Shown in pieces: positions 1 through 11,151 of a DNA stretch of 64,000 bases (positions within the stretch are counted from its first letter, which is position 1; the number at the start of each line of letters is the position of its first letter). The notes beneath the pieces were generated by a model, which saw nothing but the letters and a program-made list of their open reading frames with translations, searched no databases and was not told the origin of the DNA. A program made the translations under genes and the position numbers. Source of the stretch: Berberis thunbergii (Eukaryota; Streptophyta; Magnoliopsida; Ranunculales; Berberidaceae); assembly GCA_003290165.1 (NCBI GenBank), contig QNQO01006218.1, positions 1 through 64,000 on the forward strand, written 5' to 3'.

Positions 1-487
1 ATGTGGTTTGTAGTTGGTCCCACCAAGCTAACGCACCTCCTTTAAGTCGATAGGCTACCAACTTGACCTTCATGTATTCTTCAGTCTCCCAATATTCAAA
101 GAATTTCTCCACTTCAGCTAGCCAATCAAGAAATTCTTCAATCACGAACATGCCATCGAAATATGGAATTTTGATCTTCATACGATAATTGTCTTGTCGT
201 CTTCCTTGGTCGGGCCCAGGAGTAGTTGGTACCTCATCATCACTACTCGTATCCTGTTCTGGATCAAACTCATTTTTGAGCCTGAAATTGTCACGGTGAT
301 TATTGGGTTCTCTCCACCGATTGGGTGCGTCCCGTCTCTGCTGTTGAGGATTTTTGTTTTGTCCGCCAATGAGTTGAGTCAAATTCTCGATCATTGCCTC
401 TAGATTTTGTAACCTTCTTTCAACTACTTCTACGGACTCCTTTGTAGCAAATCTCTCCACTTGTTGACTTTGCTGGCTGGACTCCAT
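1..487 (-). CDS. Ty3/gypsy gag, 5' part, cut by the window edge
   Basis: An open frame runs on the minus strand from an ATG at 487 to the window edge (about 162 codons, no stop). It begins MESSQQSQQVERF and has a coiled-coil-like stretch (SVEVVERRLQNLEAMIENL), a charged linker, then the usual plant gypsy capsid motif IPYFDGMF...FLDWLAEVEKFFEYWE and, near the edge, LVAYRLKGGALAWWDQL. In this family the product is the capsid precursor that packages element RNA. It follows a leader, a tRNA-Met primer site and an LTR in the same orientation, so it belongs to an element that continues left of the window. No lesion is seen in the visible part. Confidence 0.85.
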   Translation of the reverse strand, partial: MESSQQSQQVERFATKESVEVVERRLQNLEAMIENLTQLIGGQNKNPQQQRRDAPNRWREPNNHRDNFRLKNEFDPEQDTSSDDEVPTTPGPDQGRRQDNYRMKIKIPYFDGMFVIEEFLDWLAEVEKFFEYWETEEYMKVKLVAYRLKGGALAWWDQLQTT

Positions 488-1322
488 GTCAGATTTTTTT
501 TTTTACAAATACAAAGTACAATTTTTTTTTGTTTTGTTGTCTTCGCGCACTAAAATTTACTCTGAAAAGAAAAACACTTCCTCTTTTCTTTTCTCTCTCC
601 CTTCCTCTCGCCCACTTTTTTTTCCTTACACCTCACGCACACTCACTCACTCACATTCACTCATCTTTTCCTCTCCCCTCTTTCTTCTCCTTCCAGGAAG
701 TTCTTCTTCCTTCTCCACTACAATTCTTCTCCTCTACGATCTCTACTCCTCTACTCTACAAACTCTTCTCCTCTACAAATCTCCTCCCCTCTTCTATTTT
801 TTTTTCAGGAACTCTTTTTTCTTTTTTTCTTTTTTTCTTTTTTTTTTGTGTTTGGATCTGAGTGGGCCTTGGCGGTGGCGAAGGGTGCCTCTGGTTGTGC
901 CGAGGTGGCGAGGGAGCCTTTGGTGGTAGATCTGGTCGAGATCGAAGAGATCTGATTTTTTTTGAGTTACTGGTGAGTTTGTTTGGGTTAAAAAAAATGG
1001 AAAACGAGATTTTTGGTGATGGGATTTTGTAACAAGATTTTTTTTTGTTTGGTAATGGGATTTTTCTGGTGAGTTTGTTTGGGATCTGGTGAGTTTGTAA
1101 CGGGATTTTTTTTTTGTATTGAAACTTTGGGTTTGGGATTTTGGGTTTCCTGATCGGTGGTGATGAGGATGAGTGTTGGGTATGGCGGTGTGTGGTATCG
1201 GTCTAGGCTCTGTTTTTTTTTTTGGTTGGGGTTCAGGGTTACTGGATGGCGGTGGTAGCGGAATTTGGGTCGTCGGTGATTGTGTTGAAGGTGGTCGGGA
1301 AAGCTTCGCCTGGATCAGAGGA
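488..1322 (-). other. untranslated leader of the gypsy element
   Basis: On the minus strand this is the stretch between primer site and gag start. It is rich in T and CT tracts on the plus strand (A/G on the coding strand) and holds no convincing reading frame. Open frames seen on the plus strand are low-complexity products of the CT tracts. Confidence 0.6.
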
Positions 1323-1336
1323 GGGCTCTAATACCA
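1323..1336 (-). other. tRNA-Met primer binding site
   Basis: Minus-strand TGGTATTAGAGCCC lies two bases from the LTR end. It matches the complement of the initiator tRNA-Met 3' end (TGGTATCAGAGCC in most plant elements) with one C-to-T change. It primes minus-strand DNA synthesis. Confidence 0.75.
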
Positions 1337-1338
1337 AT

Positions 1339-1699
1339 TGTCGCAGCGGGTTGCTAGGTGCGCCCTAACTTGCGATCTCACAAAGAGAAGAATGGTAATT
1401 TTCTCACACAGAGAATAGATACTTAGGTTTTTTTATTTGAAAACTTGATGCCTACAAATCCATACTGAGGTGGTATTTATACATGAATTGTTGCAGAGAA
1501 TACAAGAAAAATACATAATGGGTCGTTGACTTTTGACACTCTGTGAGCGGCGCGTGGGCGGCTTGGTGCAGTTCCTGCATCACAACCATCTCTCTTTATT
1601 ATTAGAATTTTGATGGAAGTTTGGGTTATATTTTCTATTTGGCGGGAAATAATGATTTGATAATACATTCTGCTTCTAACTTCATACCAATTTGCAACA
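1339..1699 (-). repeat. 5' LTR of the gypsy element
   Basis: On the minus strand the block starts TGTTGCAAATTGG and ends CGCTGCGACA next to the primer site, giving TG...CA ends and about 361 bp. A TATA box (TATAAATACC, minus strand, about 1472-1481) would start the element RNA near 1445. The outer end is inferred from the TG dinucleotide only, because the partner LTR is outside the window. Confidence 0.55.
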
Positions 1700-1739
1700 T
1701 TAACAATTCGAAGTCCTTCGATTTTCGTGGTTCTCGGGG

Positions 1740-2620
1740 CTAGTAAATAAACGCAATTGCAATAAACAAAAGTAACAAAATTGACGATAAACGAAATAAA
1801 CTAATAAACATATAACATTTATCTCCAATCAACCTATGAAACAATGGCGCAACCAACGCCCTTATTTATAGCTACACCTGCCTTTTAAATCTAACTCTAA
1901 ACCTAATAGAAAACCAAATGGTGCGAACCCTATCTCCTAATCCAAGCTATATAGATGGTAGCTAATATTGCAACCAACATACCAAGGCTTTATCTCATAA
2001 TCCATGAATCACACTTTTAGCAAAGTTTGTCTTCTGATGAGACATCAAACAGTCACCCAACTGCAACGTAACATGTGGCACCAGGGTCAACCCTAAGACG
2101 GGAAGGCATCAACGCGGTCGCAAGCAGACTCCAAGCATGGTCCAGCTAGACTCAGCCACGTGGCTTTTCAGCTATGTAAGATCAAGTGCCCAAGCCCAAA
2201 TTATGCCAACCCATCATGGTCCGAATCTTGAGCTTGCGCCCAGAACAATAAGGCCCGAACACAGATCTCTGGGTTGTCACAAGCTCAAGATCTATCTTAC
2301 ACAACTCTTGGCCAATCACGTATTGGGTCACAAACATAGCAAAATATCAAAGGGACTCAATCATGGGCTGGTAAGATCTTCAATTAGATTTTCTCTCTCT
2401 ATCACGCCTCAATGATAGAGTCAATGAAAGAGTGAAATACTCGTTATATAAGGTGAACAAGGGGACGATAAAGGTACGCATTTACAATTTAATTTATAGT
2501 CTACATCCATCCTTACTTCAGTCACCTGACTTTAGATCGGAGTGCTTTCGGCCACCACAACAATGGTCTTTGGCTCATTGTTGTTCATTTTGCTAGTCAG
2601 GGATGTGACAGATGTGGACG
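1740..2620 (+). repeat. LTR-like block of a second retrotransposon
   Basis: A TATA-like element (TATATAAGG at about 2455-2463) is followed about 60-110 bp later by CACCTGACTTTAGATCGGAG, which resembles the R/U5 part of many plant gypsy LTRs (CTGACTT..GCATCGGAG). No partner LTR or coding region was found, so this is probably a fragment. Its outer limits are uncertain. Confidence 0.35.
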
Positions 2621-3693
2621 CATCATCTTCAATCTAGAAAACCAACCCAAAAGCATAAGAGCAAATTTTAGATTTTTCACTTTTAGCAAAATCATTACCT
2701 TGATATCATCTACATAGACCATTGTTTCATCTACAAATTGAAAGTGAGATGGCATAGATCCTCTTTGCCAACACGGCATATGTGAGTCGCCTACCATATC
2801 CTTCTTCGCTAACCCTCTCTTGGATGTACCAATGAGGGCAGATCTCATTCCAAGAGAATGATTTGTCCATAAACTAATGCAAACAAAGCACTGACCTCTG
2901 ATAAATTTGTCCGTAACATGTGAAAAGGCTACTAAACAATAAAGGGTTGTTATAAATCTCAAGATGATTAATGGTACTATTTTTTTACTTTTTTCTTTAA
3001 GTATTATTATCAGTTTTTATTTGGGCATAAGGGAATCCCCCTGATGATTTAACTTTTGTTAGCAGTCTAAGACTCTTAAGAGTAACTGGAACATTTGCGT
3101 TTCAGGAAGGGAGAATGAGGAGGTCAAGCGTTTGTGACGTTTCCATCAGTTGATCTTGCCCCACCGTGTTTGGTATGTTACTGATATCATTGTTGCCCTT
3201 TTTAGCATCTTACAGTTTATGACTACCAATTAATTCTTGGCAAATGTGATCTTTATTCCTACCAAAGATCTTTCTTGCATCCACTTTTGTTTCTAAATTT
3301 CCATCACCTGTCAACTTACAAAGGTTTAGCAGTAGTCAGGGACCTTTATTCTTTTTTTATTGGATCTTTTAACTTCTTAAGAATGAAGATGGTGATTGAT
3401 TTGGGCATGAAACCGTGGACTTTATCTTTTGGAGAAGCATTCATTTTGATCATATACTCGGTCAAAGTTTGTGAACTTCCATTTTGGTCTGTCTTCATGC
3501 ATGAATTCCCTCAAGTTCTAACTCTTACATTTGTTAGAAGTTGCATTGGATATTGGTTTGGTTAAAAAAGCACAACTAATAAATGCACAATTTTCCAATG
3601 ACTGATTCTACTAAAAAAACCAATGGGTTTTTATGCATGAGTATTACAATGATCGATCAAACTTTTTTTTCTTTTTCATTTTAGTTTATCTCC
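2621..3693. other. no recognised gene
   Basis: A minus-strand frame (2597-2962) has no recognised motif. At 3106-3172 an exon-like segment has good splice signals (TTTCAG before, GTATGTT after) but carries stops in all frames. It could be a non-coding first exon of the small gene that follows. Confidence 0.3.
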
Positions 3694-5262
3694 ATGAAAT
3701 CGTCAAAGAAGAGCATAGTAGTCCTAATAATAGGAACCCCCATACGAAGAGGTTGTGTCAAAGAAAGTGAAGAACGCAAAAGAAATGTAGATGTTGTAAG
3801 CAAACTATCCTTTGTAATGATGATAAGGTTTCTCTTGATTCTCTTTGATTATGTGTATCTATGTACTTTTTTTGCCGGAAACAAAATTAGCATTAGGATC
3901 ATAAGACAAAATAGTTTGTTTCCCATTATTGTTTCATAAAGCACATTTACCAACTGCAAATCAATGTTATCTAATTGCAGAATCTTGTGAATGGATATGT
4001 GTTCAAAGGAAAAACCAATGATCATCCAATTTGGTAAAAATCCAATTGTCGACAGAGTCAGTTGAAGAGCTTCACTAAAACAGAAGAGAAACTCGTGCTA
4101 TAGATGTCGCGGTTAGTTTTCTTTACCTTTTATTTTATTGTGTGTTTAAGCTTAAAGTGTAAACCCAAAATTTTCCAATTGAAATAACCAACTTGGTTGG
4201 ATGTGATTATGGTATGGTTCTCCTTAATTACCGAAGTAAAAATTTTGTGAGGAAAAATAAAGTTTATAGCATAACTCTTTACCTAAAGTTTCCAAATTCC
4301 AATTTATAGGGATGAGGTGTAAACAGTGTTCTAAAAAGCGCTACGCGCTGGGCGGGGCCGCGAGCAAGTGCCTAGGCGGTCTTAGGTTTTGTATTATAAC
4401 TTTAATAATTTACAAAATCTAAGCATAATATATTATCAATTACATCCAATTTAATGCCAAGATACATATGCAAAATTTAAAAACATGAAAAATTAACAAT
4501 CATGAACAAAATTTATTAAAACTCAAATGATTGAAGTTGGTCATGATGGGTACTTTATATAAATTGAATTTGTGGACAAATATCCAAACATATCCAAACC
4601 TACTCTTTTATTTTTCTTCAAATTGCATGAATAACCTCAGTCATGTTTGATAAAATCTACATTAGTAAAATTGGTACCGGTAGATCCTTTGAGAATTTCA
4701 TTAAGTAATCATCATTTGCTACAATTAGACATATACTGAATAAAAAATAATAAAATAGTTTATTTCTAAAAAAGAGGAAAGAACAATAAAATAAGAGCAC
4801 AATCAGCCTTATTAAAAAAAAAATTGCCCAGACCTCGCCTAGGCTGCTCAGACTTCGCCTAGGCCGCCTAGACCACACCCAGACCCGCCTAGACCGCCCA
4901 AATCCGCCCAGCCATTAATCTAGGCGGTTTTCTACCTTCTAGCGCCTAGGCGTCGCCTAGGCCGATTTTTAGAACACTGGATGTAAATGATCGTACGATG
5001 ATCTTCATTGCTGTGCATGGAACCTAACATGATTATTTGCATTGCATGACACAGGGTGTTGCATAGCTCAACTTTGAAAGGTAGACCTGCTGGGATATCC
5101 AAAAGACTATTTGCAAGTATGGTAACCGTGGAGCCAAGGTTACTTCCTTTCCCACCTAGTGTGGATGCTCCATGGTTCTTTCTTCCTACCCTCACTAGGA
5201 GATATCGATTTGTTGATCCAGACCAAAATGTGTTTAGAGATCAACCAAATAGTAAAGTTTGA
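3694..5262 (+). CDS. possible spliced gene, 120 aa, unknown function
   Basis: Three segments join in one frame at consensus splice sites: 3694-3795 (donor GTAAGC), 3981-4033 (acceptor ATTGCAG, donor GTAAAA) and 5055-5262 (acceptor GACACAG, stop TGA). Together they give 363 nt, exactly 121 codons. The last exon ends RRYRFVDPDQNVF..QPNSKV and has a proline-rich FPPSVDAPWFFLP segment. I do not recognise the family. A hAT element sits in intron 2. The in-frame phases favour a real model, but the protein is short, codes for no known domain, and could be the 3' part of a longer or decayed gene. Confidence 0.35.
4324..4979. mobile_element. non-autonomous hAT element, 656 bp
   Basis: The ends are CAGTGTTCTAAAAA and its inverse TTTTTAGAACACTG. 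They are flanked by GGTGTAAA and GATGTAAA, an 8-bp target duplication with one mismatch, as expected of the hAT superfamily. The inner ends carry GCCTAGGCG-type repeats, and the middle is AT-rich without a transposase. It lies in the predicted intron 2 of the small gene. Confidence 0.8.
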
Positions 5263-5717
5263 AGGAATATCCACTTAGGATATCATTTTTGTTGTAATGT
5301 CTTCATGAGTTCTGGTTACAGTTAGTTATTCACCCTTAATTCTATTTGAGTTTTAAAAATGCCAGAATTCATGAAAGTGTTTTGGTTTCTTCTTCCACAA
5401 CTTCGAAGAGATTTCTATCATGATTTATGCATTGGTTATAATTGTGGCTTTTCATAAAATCTGGAGAAATTCATGTGGTGGACCTGTTTCTTTGGTGCAA
5501 ACAAACCCAACTTGATTGGATTCGTGGTGGTTCAAATATCAGATACATTACTTTAAATTTCAATTTGAATTTCCTTGTTTCCATGACTTATTACTTATAC
5601 CACTTACTGGTGCTTACAAATGGCTTGCGACTTGTAAGGGGCACTTATAAGCGACTATAAATTACAATTCAATATTTTCTTTTCCCCAAAATTCCATTGT
5701 TTTAGCAACCAAAATAT
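5263..5717. other. no recognised feature
   Basis: AT-rich sequence between the possible gene and the gypsy element. It may contain the 3' untranslated region of the former; nothing else is seen. Confidence 0.4.
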
Positions 5718-5722
5718 GTTGA

Positions 5723-6092
5723 TGTCACGTATGTGACTTCAAGATTGAAAAATTAGAATTGGGAAATTGGAAAGGATAGTTGTATTGATACGAAAAACAA
5801 AAGGAACCGCTCCTCTAGTGATCTCTACACAGAAAAGCCTAATTCATCAATCTTCTCTGTTTTCTATTACAGTCTGTTCCCCCATTTATACACATATTAG
5901 CTAACATAATTTCAAAGTTAACCAATTGGGGACTTACACGTGTTTGGCCATGTGCCATTTAGTAACTAACTATGAGAGAATTACTAAACTACCCTTGTTT
6001 TCAAACTTTCCAAATTTGACATTGGCGCCATCCTTTGCGCCATTTTTTCCTACAACTAAATTTCATTCTCAGTTGATCTTGAGGACGTGACA
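5723..6092 (-). repeat. 3' LTR, 370 bp
   Basis: It starts (minus strand) TGTCACGTCC and ends GTGACA. It matches the LTR at 11152-11441 along most of its length but keeps about 80 bp, near 6000-6070, that the other copy lacks. The minus-strand polypurine tract AAGGGGTGGGCAT directly precedes it. Confidence 0.9.
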
Positions 6093-6467
6093 ATGCCCAC
6101 CCCTTAAGACAAATCCTTGTCCTCAAGGATTAAATGAGGGAAACATGGCTTGGATGTGTTGCCAATTTTCCCAAGTAGAGTCTTTTGGTGAGGAATTCAA
6201 CCACTAAACAAGGACTTGTGTCATGGATTTATTGTGTCAAGGGACCAATTTGCAAGCTAAAATGGTTGTTGGCTCAGCCCTAAAGTTACCTAAGTTGTCA
6301 ACCAGAGGTAGTAGTGAAGTTGGGATGATGGAAGTTCCCAATTTCTTCTTCAACTGGGACACATGGAACACATGGTGAATTCTTGATCGAGGGGGCAACT
6401 CGAGCTTGTAAGCCACTGCACCAATGCATTCAATCACTAGGAATGAGTCGTAAAATCGAGATGACAA
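6093..6467 (-). pseudogene. integrase C-terminus and chromodomain remnant
   Basis: The open part (6237-6467) shows the GPY/F-type integrase tail: SSRFYDSFLVIECIGAVAYK then SRIHHVFHVSQLKK. Below it the frame resumes with VLV-stop-WLNSSPKDSTWENW and FPSFNP, which matches the chromodomain core of chromoviruses (a Lys or Arg codon has become TAG). Chromodomains direct integration to chromatin marks. Confidence 0.75.
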
Positions 6468-6785
6468 CTTAATATTCTCCGGACGCTGACTGATGTTTGT
6501 CTATATGGTTGAAGACAAAGATAAACCCAATCGCCCACTGCAAATTCTCTTTCAGCCCTATTTTTGTCCACATAGACTTTCATTCTTTCCTGAGCTTGAT
6601 GAAGCTTCTCTTTTTATAATAGAGAGCATATAATCTCTATCAGATAGGTATTGTTGGACGTCAGGTATGGTTGTATTAGCTAAAAGAGGAAGAGCTAATA
6701 GGGGTGGGGTGCACCCATATAGATCTTGGAAAGGGGAGATTTGTAAGCTCGAATGGTAAGACGTATTGAACCAGTATTCTGCTAA

Positions 6786-7157
6786 CTATAACCACTTGGT
6801 CCATTGTGATGGTGCATCACTAGTCATACATCTTAGGTAAGTTTCGAAACAAGCGTTTGTGCACTCCGTTTGGCTGTCCGTTTGGGGATGGTGTGCGGAG
6901 CTCATATTTAAGGAGGTACTCAAAGCTTTGAACAAGTCTTGCCAAAAGGCACTAAGGAAGATCTTGTCTCGATCAGACACAATGGAGGTGGGCAGGGCGT
7001 GTAATTTGTAGATTTGGTTAAGGGAAAGATCAGCTATAATGGTGGATGTAAATGGATGTGATAAGGGCATGAAATGACTATATTTTGTGAGACGGTCAAC
7101 CACCACTAGTATCACTGTCTTGTTGCTAGATGTAGAGAGTCCTTCGATGAAATCCAT
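6786..7157 (-). pseudogene. integrase catalytic core fragment
   Basis: The frame begins DFIEGLSTSSNKTVILVVVD and has SIVSDRDKIFLS..FW and SSAHHPQTDSQTECTN. These carry the D, D and E positions of the DDE integrase core. It is separated from the zinc-binding part and the C-terminus by frame breaks. Confidence 0.8.
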
Positions 7158-7513
7158 CGATATGTGTTGTCTGGCTTGGTCTGGAATAGGGAGAGGTGAA
7201 GAAAACCATCATAAGAAGCCCAATCATTCTTATTTCTCTGATATATATCACATTTTGTGATGTACTTGAGGACTGAAACTTTCATATTGGGTCAGAAAAA
7301 ATATTGTTGTAATCTCTTATATGTGGTTGCAATACCTGAATGGCCACCAAGAGCCGATCTATGGAGTTCCTGTAGAAGGTGCCGTCGAAGAGTGTCTATT
7401 GATCCAATATAGAGCTATTGTTTGAATTTAATTAAACCATTCATCAGGGTGAAGAAAGGCCTTGAGTCAGGTTGTATTAGTAGTTGCTGGCAGAGTGGTT
7501 GAACAAAGTTGTC
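7158..7513 (-). pseudogene. integrase zinc-binding region, decayed
   Basis: Minus-strand translation gives LGGHSGIATTYKRLQQYFF, a stop in place of the usual Trp, then PNMKVSVLKYITKCDIYQRNK. This fits the H-H-C-C zinc module of gypsy integrases, with the second Cys of the CxxC pair replaced by Tyr. Confidence 0.65.
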
Positions 7514-8023
7514 CTACTCATATGAAGTAATTATGTCTTGTATCCACTGAGGGGAAATGACTGAAATTGCTGAGCATTGTAATGGTGGTTCAATACACCT
7601 TGAAAGAACATCTGCTACTAAGTTGTTCGTTCCTTTCTTATAATGTATCTCATAATCAAAGCCAAGGAGCTTGGATAACCGCTTCTGCTGTGTCATTGTA
7701 GTAACCTTTTGAGCTAGGAAATATCTAATACTCTGATGGTCTGTATAAATTTGAAACTTTGAGCTCAATAAGTACGATTTCCATCGATGGATAACCATAA
7801 CAATAGCAAACAACTCTTTCTCGTAGGTGGACAATGTGAGGTTTTTTGGACTGAGAGCTTTACTAAAAAAAACAATGGGCTTGCCATTTTGAGAAAGGAC
7901 TGCTCCAACACCCATTGTGCAAGCATCTGTTTCCATAACAAAAGGTAGACTAAAGTCTGGAAGAGCTAATACTGGAGCCTTACACGTGGCTGCCTTCAAT
8001 AGTGTAAAAGCTTCAGTGGCCAA
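7514..8023 (-). pseudogene. RNase H domain of the gypsy element
   Basis: The frame shows FVMETDACTMGVGAVLSQ (first catalytic Asp), FSKALSPKNLTLSTYEKELF (catalytic Glu), YTDHQSIRYF (second Asp) and NLVADVLSR (last Asp). This is the Ty3-type RNase H that removes element RNA after reverse transcription. The domain is open over 169 codons but cut off from RT by the hAT insertion and a frame break. Confidence 0.85.
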
Positions 8024-8128
8024 AAGGGACTAGTGAAATGATTTTTTTTCAAGAAGTCAGTCAAGGGAAGAGCAATTTGTCCATATCCTTGGATGAACTT
8101 TCTGTAATACCTTGTGAGACCTATAAAA

Positions 8129-8811
8129 TAGGGTTGTTAATTGGTTTTTGAAAATCGATCGAACCGATCGAATCAAATTGAATTGAACCGTTAAATAATC
8201 AAACCGAAAAATAATCGTAACCAAATAGTAAAAATCGAATCGAATGAAGTTCGGTTCGGTTTTGGTTTTTAGAATTTTGAAAACCGAAATAATCAAACCA
8301 AACCATATAAAGAAAATTTTCCCCAATTACCCTTGCAACCCTTGAAAATTACCCTTGCAACCCAAGTAGATGCAATTTTGCTTTTACGTATGTTGAAATT
8401 ATATGACTATTCTTTTAGGGCTGCAATAATCCATGTTGAAGTCACAGACTCTGAATTTGTAGTACTGAATTTTGAAATTATAAGCCTGAATTTTAGGATT
8501 GTATTTATAGGACTAAAATTTGAAATTATATGACTGAATCTATAGGATTGTATGTTGAAATTATAGGACTGAATTTTGTAAGCCCTGTTGAAATTATAGG
8601 ACTGAAATTATGTTGAAATTACAGTATGAAACATTTTGTGATGAAAAACCGAAAAAAAAAACCCGAATTGAATCGAACCACACGGGTTGGTTCAATTTTG
8701 GTTTTTTTAATTTAAAATTGGATAACTGAATCGAACCGAAAACGAACTTGAACTTGGTTCAATTTCGGTTTTGATACAAAATCGAATCATTTAAACCGAT
8801 TAACAGCCCTA
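8129..8811. mobile_element. non-autonomous hAT element nested in gypsy RT, 683 bp
   Basis: Inverted ends TAGGGTTGTTAATTGG and CCGATTAACAGCCCTA are flanked by CTATAAAA and CTAGAAAA (7 of 8 bases alike). The ends are rich in CGGTT and AACCG motifs typical of this MITE class. It has no transposase. It inserted after the gypsy element. Confidence 0.82.
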
Positions 8812-9209
8812 CTAGAAAACCCCTCAATTATTTGATATTTGTAGGCATAGGCCAATTTGTCATGGCTTCTATCTTACTTGGGTCAGCTTCTACACCTTGG
8901 CCACTAATGATGTGTCCAAGGTATTCTAGTCTTGGTTGAGCAAAGGAACACTTAGATGCTTTGACGTATAGTTGCGTTGTCTATGAATAGAGAAAACAAC
9001 TTGGAGATGTCTCAAATGAAGAGTAAAAGAGGGACTGTATACAAGAATATCATCAAAAAAATACAAGAACAAACTTTCTCAATAAGGTATAAAAATTTTG
9101 ATTTATCAAGGCTTGGAAAGATGCGGGTGCATTGGTGAGACCAAATGGCATAACCTTGAATTTGAAGTACCCATATATCCGGACGACGGACAAGAATTTG
9201 ATGATAACC
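8812..9209 (-). pseudogene. RT, second half, frameshifted
   Basis: Across three frames the minus strand gives GYHQI, then [20 protein letters not shown], then [10 protein letters not shown] and DDILVY. The catalytic FxDD motif is split by one extra T in a T run near 8990-9060. A deletion lies between GYHQI and the next block. Downstream, EYLGHIISGQGVEADP is still readable. Confidence 0.75.
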
Positions 9210-9695
9210 TCACCTCAAGTCTAGCTTGGAAAATATTGTGGCTCTATGTAACTCATCAATCAAGGGCATTGGGAATTTGTCCTTGATGGTTATGTCATTG
9301 AGTTTCCTATAATCTACGCAAAACCTCCAAGTTCCATCCTTCTTTTTAACCAATAGGATTTGGGCAGCAAAAAGACTTTGGGAATATTGTATAAGACCTG
9401 CTTTTAGCATTTCTTGCACTAGTTTTTCAATGACAAACTTCTGCATATAGGGGACCTTGTACGGATTTTGTGATGGGGCGTGATGTCCTGGTTTCAAGGG
9501 TATATGGTGATTGAGGCTCCAATGTGGAGGTAGGGTGGTGGGTGTTTGAAAAATGTCACTGAATTCATGTAGGACTTGTTGTATCTTTGGTGGGTGTTGG
9601 GACTGATCATAAGTAAATGAAATGGATAACAAATGGCACACGAAAGAGTTAGCATGCATCTTTATAATTTTAGAAATTCCCTTACCATCAACCAT
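9210..9695 (-). pseudogene. RT, first half
   Basis: The frame has [54 protein letters not shown] and FSKLDLR. These are the standard N-terminal RT blocks of Ty3/gypsy. The frame stops right after KLDLR, where intact elements continue SGYHQIR. Confidence 0.85.
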
Positions 9696-10170
9696 GCGCG
9701 ATCAATTCACCTGTATCAGATACTCCCTGTAGTGTTACTGCTTTTCCATTGGTCTTCAAGGTTAGCTGCAACTTTTGCAAGTTCAAGGTAATGTCCTCAA
9801 AGAGTTTCAACCAGTCTCCGCCTAGCACTATATCATATCCCCTTAGAGGGAGTAGCCGGACAGTTCCTTCAATTTGCATGCCCTGCATTGTCCACCTCAA
9901 GGGCTGGCAAACAACAATGCTGATCAGCCGATCTCCATTAGCAACTTTAACCAACATTTGAGGAGTGAGGATTGTAGGCCATCTTGTTTCCTTGGCCACT
10001 CTTGGATCCACGAAGGAATGTGTGCTCCCTATGTCGATTAGTATTGCAATAGATCTCTTTTTAATCAAGCCTCTTAATAGCAATGTATTGGTTGACATAC
10101 TACCATGAATTGCATGTAAAGAAACTTCCATCTCAGTTGGAATTTCTTGGAGTAGACTCTCTGAGATCAC
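9688..10170 (-). pseudogene. retroviral-type aspartic protease
   Basis: The motif ILIDIGSTHSFVDPRVAK marks the active site, but the usual D-[ST]-G triad reads D-I-G, so the catalytic motif is altered. LRGYDIVLGGDWL is the flap and C-terminal part typical of gypsy proteases. It overlaps the RT frame by a few bases in another frame. Confidence 0.8.
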
Positions 10171-11120
10171 TGCAGGGTCTTCTTCTTTGTCCGTTGAATC
10201 ATTTTCTTAAATTAGCAGGTAGAGGTGTTGTTGTTTACATAGATGGTCTGGTCTATACTGCCCCTAGCACAACCCTTTCTCCCTCCTCAGTCTCATTTGT
10301 GCTGGGGTCAGTCACTTAATAGGAGGTATTGCATTATTGGACCTTGGGTTGGTATAAGTGGTGGTGGAATAGGGTTGTTTATTAGGTTGAGTGGAGTTGT
10401 AGGCGTTTGGTTGTGTTAGGTGATTGTTTATAGGCTGACTATTTTTGTTGGTTAGGTATGGAGTAGGTGAGTAATTTTTGTGTTTGTTGACAAATTGGGG
10501 GGGGGGGGGGGGGGGGGGGGGGGTTGTTGTACTTGGTGTTGTGAGGCTTATGAGTGGAAGCCTCATGCATTCTGGTGGGTGATAAAGCTTGAGTTAAGGT
10601 TGTAGGTTTGAATAGTTGTACAAGTGACTTGATCTCTAGACGTAGTCCACTTAAGAAACTCAACACGAAATATATAGTGCTCATCCAGATGCTTGTTAGT
10701 ATTTATCGCATTTCTTAACCCATGATCTAGGGTTCATTCCATAAAAAACAGGGAAGTCCAATTTAGGGATTCAAAGAAATGTACCTTGGTGCATGTGTAG
10801 TACCCTTATCGCATTTCTCAATGAGTTTGGGAACTATATCTATGATTGGTAGGTCCTGAAATTAGTGTAGAAGAAGAACTAGGTCCTGCAGCATGTGTAG
10901 TACCCATTTGGTTGTGAATGAGTTGGATCAGTTGATTGAAACGTGCTTCAACTGGCTTCTCTTGGGCTTCGTGAGTCTGAGTAAGCTTTTTGAATTTGTT
11001 CTTCAACAACTCAATTTGATTTGAAGTCTCACTTTGGTTCTTCCTGGTCTTTTTCATAAACATTTCGATCTCTTTGGTTCTCGTCTCCATGGTTGTCTGG
11101 TTCAATCGATCACTCCACAT
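10171..11120 (-). pseudogene. gag region of the gypsy element, broken
   Basis: The first 100 codons (10818-11120) read MWSDRLNQTTMETRTKEIEM and a Gln/Lys-rich coiled-coil-like stretch ending in TH and a stop. Beyond it only scattered frames remain, one with a long proline run coded by the opposite strand of a 26-G tract at 10497-10522. No capsid core or zinc knuckle is readable. Confidence 0.65.
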
Positions 11121-11133
11121 ATCTAAGAATCAA

Positions 11134-11149
11134 CACTGCTCTGATACCA
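11134..11149 (-). other. tRNA-Met primer binding site
   Basis: Minus-strand TGGTATCAGAGCAGTG lies two bases inside the 5' LTR. It matches the initiator tRNA-Met complement used by most plant LTR elements. Confidence 0.85.
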
Positions 11150-11151
11150 AA

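Noticed and set aside
486..929. Plus-strand open frames of 110-147 codons
   Set aside because: They are translations of CT- and T-rich tracts in the leader of a minus-strand gypsy element; no domain.
2034..2050. Hammerhead-like CTGATGAGACATCAAAC, repeated near 54806
   Set aside because: The core needs CUGAUGA, a stem and then GAAA; here the GAAA strand is missing and the motif is only a small hairpin.
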